A DNA stretch of 64,000 nt from JANNNF01 sp040385825. GTDB lineage: Bacteria > Pseudomonadota > Alphaproteobacteria > Rhodobacterales > Rhodobacteraceae. The DNA lies in assembly GCA_040385825.1 (NCBI GenBank), contig JAZKGQ010000006.1:630430-694429 (forward strand), written 5' to 3'. Below are positions 57,449 through 64,000 of this stretch, one piece after another. A program made the translations under genes and the position numbers. Under the pieces are notes generated by a model. That model saw only the letters and a program-made list of their open reading frames with translations. It made no database searches and was not told where the DNA came from. The stretch's first letter is position 1. The number at the start of each line of letters is the position of its first letter.

Positions 57449-58966
57449 ATGACAACATTTGAATTCCTGTTGCAGGGTCTGGGCACGGCGATGCAGCCGA
57501 TGATCCTGCTCTATGCGCTGATCGGCGTGGTGCTGGGCACAGCGGTCGGCGTGTTGCCGGGCATCGGGCCTGCGCTGACCGTGGCGCTGCTGCTGCCGGT
57601 GACCTACGGGCTGGACCCTGCGGGGTCTTTGGTGATGTTCGCGGGCATCTACTATGGCGGCATGTATGGCGGGTCGACCACCTCGATCCTGCTGAACACG
57701 CCGGGGGAATCGGCCTCGATCGTGACGGCGCTGGAGGGCAACAAGATGGCCCGCGCGGGCCGGGGTGGCCCGGCGCTGGCGACGGCCGCCATCGGGTCTT
57801 TCGTGGCGGGGCTGGTGGCCACGCTGCTGCTGGCGTTTCTGGCGCCGACCGTGGTGCAACTGGCGCTGGTCTTTGGCCCGCGTGAATATTTCGGGCTGAT
57901 GCTGCTGGCGTTTGTCACCGTGTCGGCGGCCTTTGGCGATTCCGCGCTGAAGGGGCTGACCTCGCTGTTTGTCGGCCTCGCGCTGGCCGCCGTGGGCATC
58001 GATCAGCTGACCGGGGCGGCGCGGCTGTCGTTCGGCGTGCCGCAACTGCTGGACGGGATCGAGGTGACGACGCTGGCCGTCGCCATGTTCGCCCTGGGCG
58101 AGGCGCTGTTTGTCGCAAGCCAGGGGTCGCGCGCCGAGGAGATCGTGGAAACCGTGAAAGGGTCGGTCTGGATGAGCCGGTCCGACTGGGCCAGGTCGTG
58201 GAAGCCCTGGCTGCGGGGCACCGTGATCGGCTTTCCCATCGGGGCGATGCCTGCGGGCGGGGCCGAGATCGGCACCTTCCTGTCCTATGCCACCGAAAAG
58301 CGGCTGGCCGCCAACCCCGAGGAGTTTGGCCATGGCGCGATCGAAGGCGTGGCGGGACCGGAGGCCGCCAACAACGCCTCTGCCGCCGGGACGCTGGTGC
58401 CGCTGCTGACGCTGGGCCTGCCGACCTCGGCCACCGCGGCGATCATGCTGGCGGGGTTCCAGCAATTCGGTCTGCAACCGGGGCCGTTGCTGTTTGTCAC
58501 CAATCCGCAACTGGTGTGGGGGCTGATCGCCAGCCTGCTGATCGCCAACGTCATGCTGCTGGTGCTGAACCTGCCGCTGATCGGGCTGTGGGTCAAACTG
58601 CTGACCATCCCGCGCCCCTGGCTGTATTCCGGAATTCTGCTGTTTGCCACGCTGGGCACCATCGGGGCGAACCCGTCGGCGGTGGAACTGACGATGCTGC
58701 TGGTGTTCGGGCTGATGGGGTTCCTGATGCGGGTCTTCGGCTATCCGATTGCCCCCGTGGTGGTCGGCCTGATCCTTGGGCCGATGGCGGAACAGCAGTT
58801 GCGCCGGGCCTTGTCGATTTCGCAAGGCGACTGGATGACGCTGGTGTCGACGCCGGTGTCGGCCACGCTGATCCTGTGTGCGGTGCTGGCGCTGGTGGTG
58901 CCGATGATCCTGCGGTGGCGGGGCAAGGGCGCGGTTTTGGTGGCGGTTGCCAGCGACGCGGACTGA
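57449..58966 (+). CDS. tctA: Tripartite tricarboxylate transporter large membrane subunit TctA
   Basis: TctA is the 12-helix transport subunit. The 505-residue protein has the signature GTAVGVLPGIGPALTVALLLPVTYGLDP, YYGGMYGGSTTSILLNTPGESAS, and FPIGAMPAGGAEIGTFLSYATEKR with NNASAAGTLVPLLTLGLPTSATAAIML. Length is typical. It ends the tctCBA operon and is followed by a GGATATTT-tailed hairpin repeat. Confidence 0.96.
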   Translation: MTTFEFLLQGLGTAMQPMILLYALIGVVLGTAVGVLPGIGPALTVALLLPVTYGLDPAGSLVMFAGIYYGGMYGGSTTSILLNTPGESASIVTALEGNKMARAGRGGPALATAAIGSFVAGLVATLLLAFLAPTVVQLALVFGPREYFGLMLLAFVTVSAAFGDSALKGLTSLFVGLALAAVGIDQLTGAARLSFGVPQLLDGIEVTTLAVAMFALGEALFVASQGSRAEEIVETVKGSVWMSRSDWARSWKPWLRGTVIGFPIGAMPAGGAEIGTFLSYATEKRLAANPEEFGHGAIEGVAGPEAANNASAAGTLVPLLTLGLPTSATAAIMLAGFQQFGLQPGPLLFVTNPQLVWGLIASLLIANVMLLVLNLPLIGLWVKLLTIPRPWLYSGILLFATLGTIGANPSAVELTMLLVFGLMGFLMRVFGYPIAPVVVGLILGPMAEQQLRRALSISQGDWMTLVSTPVSATLILCAVLALVVPMILRWRGKGAVLVAVASDAD

Positions 58967-58980
58967 GCGGGTTGCAAGCG

Positions 58981-59018
58981 CCGGGGGCTGTCTGCCCCCG
59001 GACCCCCGAGGATATTTG
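58981..59018. repeat. GC hairpin repeat with GGATATTTGT tail (copy B)
   Basis: CCGGGGGC-TGTCT-GCCCCCGG followed by ACCCCCGAGGATATTTGT. It closely matches the copy at 40878-40920 and lies between the convergent tctA and Lrp-type genes. Confidence 0.7.
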
Positions 59019-59032
59019 TGCACAGGGGATGA

Positions 59033-59491
59033 TCAGACAGCCAGAGCGGTGGTCTTGAACACGGTGCGCAGGGCAAACGAGCTTTGCATCTGACGTACCC
59101 CCGGCAGGCGGCTCAGGAACTGGCGGTGGATGCGGGCGAAATCTTCGGTGTCTTCGGCCAGGATCTTCAGCAGGTAATCCGCCGTGCCTGCCATCAGGTG
59201 GCATTCCAGAATGTCGGGCACCTTTGCCACTTCCCGCTCGAAGGCATCCAGCACGTCATCGGCCTGACCTTGCAGGGTGATTTCCACGAAAACCGTGGTC
59301 ATGCGCCCCAGGCGGCGGGCGTCCAGCAAGGCGACATAGGCCGCGATGTAGCCGTCCTCCTCCAGCCGCTGCACGCGGCGGTGGCAGGCCGAGGGCGACA
59401 GGTTCACCTGGTCGGACAAATCGGCATTGGTGATGCGGCCGTCCTTTTGCAGGACGGTCAGGATACGGCGGTCTGTCGCGTCCAGATCCAT
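59033..59491 (-). CDS. Lrp/AsnC-family regulator, probable activator of ald
   Basis: The 152-residue product has an N-terminal HTH (LDATDRRILTVLQKDGRITNADLSDQVNLSPSACHRRVQRLEEDGYI) and a RAM ligand-binding domain (VPDILECHLMAGTADYLLKILAEDTEDF). It is divergent from alanine dehydrogenase, the arrangement seen for AldR-type regulators, so L-alanine is the probable effector. A GAATATTC palindrome (59530-59537) in the shared region is a candidate site. The ATG at 59491 begins the conserved MDLDATD. Confidence 0.9.
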   Translation of the reverse strand: MDLDATDRRILTVLQKDGRITNADLSDQVNLSPSACHRRVQRLEEDGYIAAYVALLDARRLGRMTTVFVEITLQGQADDVLDAFEREVAKVPDILECHLMAGTADYLLKILAEDTEDFARIHRQFLSRLPGVRQMQSSFALRTVFKTTALAV

Positions 59492-59641
59492 GGTGACGGT
59501 GGTTTCTTTCGTATTGGTGCGGATTTGTCGAATATTCTGCCACATCCGGTGCGTGGCGTCACGCAAGTTTCAAGAAATCGGCGCGCGAATGCGATCAGGC
59601 TGAGCCTGCAGGGGCAGCGCGCCCCACAGGAGGAGGACGCT

Positions 59642-60757
59642 ATGCAGATCGGGTGCCCGAAAGAGATCAAGCCGCAGGAGTACCGCGTTGGCCTGACGCC
59701 GAATGCGGTGCGCGAGGCGGTGAACCATGGCCATACGGTGCTGGTGGAAACCGGGGCCGGGGTGGGGGCCGGCTTTGCCGATGCCGACTATATCGCCGCC
59801 GGGGGCCGGGTGGTTGGCACCGCGGACGAAGTGTTCGCCGCCGAGCTGGTGGTGAAGGTCAAGGAACCGCAGGCGGTGGAACGCGCGCGGCTGCGCCGGG
59901 GCCAGGTGCTGTTCACCTATCTGCATCTGGCGCCCGACCCGGTGCAGACCGCCGAGCTGCTGGCCAGCGGCGTCACCGCGATTGCCTATGAAACCGTGAC
60001 GGATGACCGGGGCGGGTTGCCGTTGCTGGCGCCCATGTCCGAGGTGGCGGGGCGTCTGGCGCCGCAAGTGGGGGCATGGACGCTGCAAAAGGCCAACGGC
60101 GGGCGTGGCGTGCTGATGGGCGGTGTGCCGGGGGTGCTGCCCGCGCGGGTGCTGGTGATCGGCGGCGGAGTGGTGGGCACCCATGCCGCCAAGATCGCCG
60201 CCGGGATGGGGGCGGATGTGACCGTGCTGGACCGGTCGGTCAACCGGTTGCGCTATCTGGATGATGTGTTCGGCGGGCAGTTCAAATGCGGCTATGCCGA
60301 TGCGGCGACGACCCTGTCGCTGGCGCGGGAGGCAGACATGATCATCGGCGCGGTGCTGATACCGGGGGCGGCGGCCCCCAAGCTGATTTCCCGCGCGCAA
60401 CTGGCCGAGCTGAAGCCGGGGGCGGCGCTGGTGGATGTGGCGATTGACCAGGGCGGCTGTTTTGAAACCAGCCGCGCCACGACCCACCAGGACCCGATCT
60501 ATGCGGTGGACGGGATCATGCATTATTGCGTGGCGAACATGCCGGGGGCGGTGGCACGGACCTCGACCCTTGCCTTGGGCAATGCGACGATGCCGTTCAT
60601 GCTGGCCTTGGCCGACAAGGGCTGGCAGCGCGCCTGCGCCGAAGACCGCCATCTGCTGGCGGGGCTGAACACCCATGCGGGGCATCTGACCTATGCGGCG
60701 GTGGGCACCGCGCTTGGCCTGCCGACGATCACCGGGGCCGAGGCCTTGGCGATCTGA
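59642..60757 (+). CDS. ald: Alanine dehydrogenase
   Basis: Ald interconverts L-alanine and pyruvate plus ammonia with NAD. The 371-residue protein has the start MQIGCPKEIKPQEYRVGLTPNAVREAVNHGH, the substrate-binding Lys in VKVKEPQ, the catalytic His in FTYLHLAPD, the NAD fold GGGVVGTHAAKIAAGMGADVTVLDRS and the HYCVANMPGAVARTSTLAL signature. GGAGGAGG precedes the ATG at 59642. Regulated probably by the divergent Lrp-type protein. Confidence 0.96.
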   Translation: MQIGCPKEIKPQEYRVGLTPNAVREAVNHGHTVLVETGAGVGAGFADADYIAAGGRVVGTADEVFAAELVVKVKEPQAVERARLRRGQVLFTYLHLAPDPVQTAELLASGVTAIAYETVTDDRGGLPLLAPMSEVAGRLAPQVGAWTLQKANGGRGVLMGGVPGVLPARVLVIGGGVVGTHAAKIAAGMGADVTVLDRSVNRLRYLDDVFGGQFKCGYADAATTLSLAREADMIIGAVLIPGAAAPKLISRAQLAELKPGAALVDVAIDQGGCFETSRATTHQDPIYAVDGIMHYCVANMPGAVARTSTLALGNATMPFMLALADKGWQRACAEDRHLLAGLNTHAGHLTYAAVGTALGLPTITGAEALAI

Positions 60758-60765
60758 CAGGTCAT

Positions 60766-60793
60766 GCGCCCCCGAACATGGGTCCGGGGGCGC
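60766..60793. terminator. Hairpin between convergent ald and mscL
   Basis: GCGCCCCCG and CGGGGGCGC form a perfect 9-bp stem with a 10-nt loop between the two convergent stops. There is no T tract. Confidence 0.5.
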
Positions 60794-60800
60794 GTGGGGA

Positions 60801-61211
60801 TTACTTCTTCAGCTGGGCCAGAATGTCCTTCAGCAGGTCAACCTCGGACGGGCCGGGCGGGGCCACGACGACGACCGGGGCCGGGCCTTTCAGCTTGTTC
60901 ACGGCCTTGACCAGCATGAACACCACGAAGGCGATGATCAGGAAGTTGATGACAGCCGTGACGAACGCCCCATAGGCAAACACCGCGGCGCCCGATTCCT
61001 TGGCGGCGGCGAAAGAAACCGGGTTGGTGCCGGACAGGTCGATGAACATGTCGGAAAAGTTCACGCCGCCCAGGATCAGGCCGATGATCGGGTTGATCAG
61101 ATCCCCGACAAGGCTGCTGACAATCGCCGTAAACGCCGCGCCGATGATGATGCCGACCGCCAGGTCCATCACATTGCCCTTGGCGATGAAGTCCTTGAAT
61201 TCTTTAATCAT
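60801..61211 (-). CDS. mscL: Large-conductance mechanosensitive channel MscL
   Basis: MscL opens under membrane tension to release solutes on hypo-osmotic shock. The 136-residue protein has the signature MIKEFKDFIAKGNVMDLAVGIIIGAAFTAIVSSLVGDLINPIIG in TM1, a periplasmic loop, TM2 (AYGAFVTAVINFLIIAFVVFMLVKAVNKLK) and the C-terminal bundle LLKDILAQLK. Length is exactly typical. Confidence 0.97.
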   Translation of the reverse strand: MIKEFKDFIAKGNVMDLAVGIIIGAAFTAIVSSLVGDLINPIIGLILGGVNFSDMFIDLSGTNPVSFAAAKESGAAVFAYGAFVTAVINFLIIAFVVFMLVKAVNKLKGPAPVVVVAPPGPSEVDLLKDILAQLKK

Positions 61212-61358
61212 TCCACAGATCCCTTTTTTGGTTCCACCTTTATTTGGCGGATTCCCCTGCACAGGCGCACATGCGCGCCGCCACTATTGCACAAAGCAAG
61301 TCCCTTTTTCACGGGGAAATTGTGCTTAACTGTGGCGCATCACAGAAAAGGAACCGCA

Positions 61359-62054
61359 ATGACGACCCTTGCCGATTTTCCGATCACCACGCGCTGGCCG
61401 CCGCGTAACCCGTTGTCTGTACAGCTTTATTCGCTGCCGACCCCCAATGGCGTCAAGGTTTCGATTGCGCTGGAGGAATTGGGCCTGGCCTATGACGCCC
61501 ATCTGGTGGATTTCGCCACCAATGACCAGATGAGCCCGGCGTTTCTGAGCCTGAACCCCAACAACAAGATCCCGGCCATCATCGATCCTGTCGGGCCGGG
61601 GGGCGCGCCTGTTGCCCTGTTTGAAAGCGGGGCCATCCTGATTTACCTGGCCGAGAAAACCGGCAAGCTGCTGCCCGCCGCACAACGCTATGAGGTGCTG
61701 CAATGGCTGATGTTCCAGATGGGCGGGCTGGGGCCGATGTTCGGGCAGTTGGGCTATTTCCATACCTTTGCCGGCAAGGAGATCGAAGACCCGCGCCCCA
61801 AGGAACGCTACCGCGCCGAGGCTGCCCGGTTGCTGCGGGTGCTGGACGGGGCCTTGGCGGGAAAGGACTGGATCGCGGGCGACTATTCCATTGCCGATAT
61901 TGCCATCGGTCCCTGGCTGAACACTTTGCGCAACTTCTACAAGGTGGGCGACATCACCGGCTGGGATGATCTGGCCCATGTGCCCGCCTATCTGGACCGC
62001 TTTCTTGCCCGCCCGGCGGTGCAGGCGGGGCTGAAGATGCCGCCGCGCGCATAA
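61359..62054 (+). CDS. Glutathione S-transferase family protein (YghU-like)
   Basis: The 231-residue product has the thioredoxin-fold domain (VQLYSLPTPNGVKVSIALEELGLAYDAHLVDF, LSLNPNNKIPAIIDP, LFESGAILIYLAEKTGKLLP) and the helical C-terminal domain (DWIAGDYSIADIAIGPWLNTLRN). TPNGxK and NPNNKIPAI are typical of the nu-class/YghU group, which uses Thr/Asn rather than Tyr/Ser and has disulphide reductase or peroxidase activity. The ATG at 61359 follows AAAAGGA. It ends at a terminator shared with petC. Confidence 0.88.
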   Translation: MTTLADFPITTRWPPRNPLSVQLYSLPTPNGVKVSIALEELGLAYDAHLVDFATNDQMSPAFLSLNPNNKIPAIIDPVGPGGAPVALFESGAILIYLAEKTGKLLPAAQRYEVLQWLMFQMGGLGPMFGQLGYFHTFAGKEIEDPRPKERYRAEAARLLRVLDGALAGKDWIAGDYSIADIAIGPWLNTLRNFYKVGDITGWDDLAHVPAYLDRFLARPAVQAGLKMPPRA

Positions 62055-62070
62055 GGGCCGGATGGGAAGC

Positions 62071-62097
62071 AAAAAACCCTCGCCGAGGCGAGGGTTT
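62071..62097. terminator. Bidirectional terminator between gst and petC
   Basis: A CCCTCGCC/GGCGAGGG stem with a 2-nt loop is flanked by AAAAAA on the left and TTT on the right, between convergent stops. It can terminate both transcripts, more strongly for petC. Confidence 0.85.
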
Positions 62098-62121
62098 GAT
62101 GTCGTTGCGATCACGGATGGC

Positions 62122-62976
62122 TCAGGCCAGTTTCTTGCCCTTGACGCCTGCCCAGATGCGCTTGTTGGTCAGGTACAACAGACCCGACAGCAGGATCAGG
62201 AACACCACCGCCTTGAAGCCGGTTTCCTTGCGCGCCATCAGCTTGGGTTCGGCTGCCCACATCAGGAAGGCCGACACATCCTCGGACATGTTGGCGACAG
62301 TGGCGGGCGTGCCATCGGCATAGGTCACCACGTCATCTTCCAGAGGCGCAGGCATCGCGATCCAGGATCCCGGTACAGTGGAAACCCCGTTTTCGTTCTT
62401 GCACGACTCCGGCACACCGCCATTCGGGAAGGCCGCGTTGTAATAGTAGCCGTCAATCCCGTCAGGGGCGCAGGCCGGGTTTTCCGCGTAGTTCGTCATC
62501 AGCGAGTAGATGTATTCCGGCCCGCCCATGCCGTTTATCAACTGGCTGATGCCGGTGCCGTAGGGGCCACGAAACCCGGCACGGGCCTTGGCCATCAGGG
62601 ACAGGTCAGGGGCGTTTTCCAGACCGGATTTCGGGAAGTGGTCGGTGGGCACGCCGGGGCGATCCTCGCCGGTATCCGCATCGGTGATGGTGAACTCGGC
62701 CGCATAGGCGCGGACCTGATCTTCGGGAAGCTGCGGCCCGCCCTCATCCGCAAGGGTGCGGATGGGGACGAATTTCAGACCGTGGCAGGCGGCGCAGACC
62801 TGGGTGTACACCTGAAGGCCGCGCTGAAGCTGGTTCTTGTCGAAGCGCCCGGTCAGGCCTTCATAGGCAAAAGCCACGTCGGTAAGTGCCGTGCCTGCGC
62901 CTTCGGCCCGCGCCACAGCGGCCGAAAGGCCAAGGGTGGTCGCAGCGATGAGCGTGAGTTTGACAAACATCTGCAT
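62122..62976 (-). CDS. petC: Cytochrome c1 PetC of the bc1 complex
   Basis: Cytochrome c1 passes electrons from the Rieske protein to cytochrome c2. The 284-residue product has a signal peptide (ending AVARAEG), the haem-binding CAACHG motif in VYTQVCAACHGLKFVPIRTLADEGGP, the sixth-ligand Met region (WIAMPAPLEDDVVTYADGTPA) and a C-terminal anchor helix (TGFKAVVFLILLSGLLYLTNKRIW). The start is the ATG at 62976 (or 62970). It follows petB by 10 bp. Confidence 0.96.
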   Translation of the reverse strand: MQMFVKLTLIAATTLGLSAAVARAEGAGTALTDVAFAYEGLTGRFDKNQLQRGLQVYTQVCAACHGLKFVPIRTLADEGGPQLPEDQVRAYAAEFTITDADTGEDRPGVPTDHFPKSGLENAPDLSLMAKARAGFRGPYGTGISQLINGMGGPEYIYSLMTNYAENPACAPDGIDGYYYNAAFPNGGVPESCKNENGVSTVPGSWIAMPAPLEDDVVTYADGTPATVANMSEDVSAFLMWAAEPKLMARKETGFKAVVFLILLSGLLYLTNKRIWAGVKGKKLA

Positions 62977-62986
62977 CAGTCCTTTC

Positions 62987-64000
62987 TCACTCTGCCGGGT
63001 GCGCTGCGGCGGTGCCGCTGACGGGTTTGGCGTAATGGGCATTGAAGTCTTCCTCGATGGTCGCGGGCTGCGGCAGCGGTTTCTCGATGACGCCCAGAAG
63101 CGGCAGGATGATCAGGAAATACGCAAACCAGTAGGCCGACGCGATCAGCGAAATCCAGTCATAGGGGAACTGGGCCGGCTGCGCGCCCACCCAGGTCAGC
63201 ACCACGAAATTGACGCAGAGCAGCGCGAACCACCATTTGAACATCGGGCGGAACCGGCCCGAGCGCACCGAGGACGTGTCCAGCCACGGGGCCAGCGCCA
63301 TCACCGCAATCGCGCCGAACATCGCCAGCACGCCGAAGAACTTGGCGTCGATGATGCCGAAGGACAGGAACTGCACCAGTTGCACCACCCAGACATCGGC
63401 CGTGAAGGCGCGCAAGATGGCATAGAACGGCAGGAAGTACCATTCCGGCACGATATGGACCGGGGTGGAAAGCGGGTTGGCCTCAATGTAGTTGTCGGGG
63501 TGGCCAAGGTAGTTGGGCATGAAGCCCACCACCGCAAAGAACACCAGCAGCACCAAGGCCAGCGCAAACAGATCCTTGATCACGAAATAGGGCCAGAAGG
63601 GCAGGGTATCGCGATCCGCCTCGGCCTTGGACCCGCGGCGCACCTCGACCCCGGTGGGGTTGTTGTTGCCGGTGGTGTGGAAGGCCCAGATATGCACGGC
63701 AACCAGCGCCGCAATGACGAAGGGCAGCAGGTAATGCAGGCTGAAGAAGCGGTTCAGCGTGGCATTGTCGATGGCCGGGCCACCCAGAAGCCAGGTCTGG
63801 ATCGACGGACCCACGCCGGGGATCGCCCCGAACAGGCCGGTGATGACCGTGGCCCCCCAGAACGACATCTGTCCCCAGGGCAAAACATAACCCATGAAGG
63901 CCGTCGCCATCATCAGCAGGTAGATCACCATGCCGATGATCCAGGTCACTTCGCGCGGGGCCTTGTAGCTGCCGTAGTACAGGCCGCGGAAGATGTGCAG
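62987..64000 (-). CDS. petB: Cytochrome b PetB of the bc1 complex (5' part outside window)
   Basis: The cytochrome b subunit carries both b haems and the quinone sites. About 337 codons of the 3' part are present, starting inside LHIFRGLYYGSYKAPREVTWIIGM. They include GYVLPWGQMSFWGATVITGLFGAIPGVG (Qo helix), FSLHYLLPFVIAALVAVHIWAFHTTGNNNPTG (haem ligand His), PEWYFLPFYAILRAF (the Qo PEWY motif) and the C-terminal helices. The N-terminal helices and petA lie beyond the right edge. Confidence 0.96.
   Translation of the reverse strand: MHIFRGLYYGSYKAPREVTWIIGMVIYLLMMATAFMGYVLPWGQMSFWGATVITGLFGAIPGVGPSIQTWLLGGPAIDNATLNRFFSLHYLLPFVIAALVAVHIWAFHTTGNNNPTGVEVRRGSKAEADRDTLPFWPYFVIKDLFALALVLLVFFAVVGFMPNYLGHPDNYIEANPLSTPVHIVPEWYFLPFYAILRAFTADVWVVQLVQFLSFGIIDAKFFGVLAMFGAIAVMALAPWLDTSSVRSGRFRPMFKWWFALLCVNFVVLTWVGAQPAQFPYDWISLIASAYWFAYFLIILPLLGVIEKPLPQPATIEEDFNAHYAKPVSGTAAAHPAE

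Noticed and set aside
56870..59023. 717-codon open frame on the minus strand
   Set aside because: It is antisense to tctA and tctB and has low-complexity Gln/Arg composition.
1..64000. tRNA, rRNA, prophage, or integrase/attachment-site structure
   Set aside because: No cloverleaf-like or rRNA sequence, integrase, or phage structural gene was recognised. The only mobile DNA seen is the two ISs and the palindromic inserts.

Overview
The window comes from the chromosome of a GC-rich alphaproteobacterium of the Rhodobacteraceae (a Rhodobacter/Tabrizicola/Gemmobacter-like organism). The signs are a flagellar gene set of the alphaproteobacterial type with flbT and flaF, TTAA-N7-TTAA-like CtrA boxes in its divergent promoters, a petP-petR regulator pair, a cytochrome bc1 operon (petB-petC), an xseB-ispA-dxs operon, and GGATATTT-tailed hairpin repeats that I recognise from this family. 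No rRNA, tRNA or CRISPR array was seen.

Bases 1-30803 are one large flagellar cluster made of short, tightly overlapping operons in alternating directions: motB; flgE-flgK-flgL-flgI (+); fliP-fliN-fliH-fliF (-); fliL-ORF-motE-motA-ORF751-slt-flhA-fliR-flhB-ORF111 (+); a second fliL with flgH-flgA-flgG-flgF-fliQ-fliE-flgC-flgB (-); fliI (+); a DUF1217 gene with flbT-flaF and the flagellin gene (-); flgN-like and flgJ (-); fliK-flgD (+). Together they supply rod, hook, rings, export gate, ATPase, filament and stator. fliG, fliM and the regulators (ctrA, cckA) are not in the window. CtrA-like boxes lie between divergent operons at nearly constant distance from the start codons.

Bases 30836-33872 are a small accessory spot. 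A phosphotransferase gene is coupled to flgD, and its stop codon lies exactly at the insertion point of an IS5/IS427-type element. That element abuts a decayed IS630 element which itself carries two related palindromic inserts. A 55-residue ORF with an internal repeat follows.

Bases 33869-48305 hold housekeeping genes: lpxK-waaA (lipid A/Kdo), a DUF4170 gene, the ohrR/ohr peroxide switch with visible operators, a brnT-brnA toxin-antitoxin pair, ilvE, petP-petR, a secreted unknown, a histone-deacetylase-like hydrolase, xseB-ispA-dxs (isoprenoid entry), and a TPP-riboswitch-controlled thiBPQ transporter.

Bases 48455-64000 hold clpB, an unknown gene, a LysR regulator, a tctDE-type two-component system with a divergent binding protein and the tctCBA tricarboxylate transporter, an Lrp-type regulator divergent from alanine dehydrogenase, mscL, a glutathione transferase, and petC-petB (cytochrome c1 and a 5'-truncated cytochrome b). 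The most unusual material is the nested IS/palindrome region and the uncharacterised proteins embedded in the motility operons.
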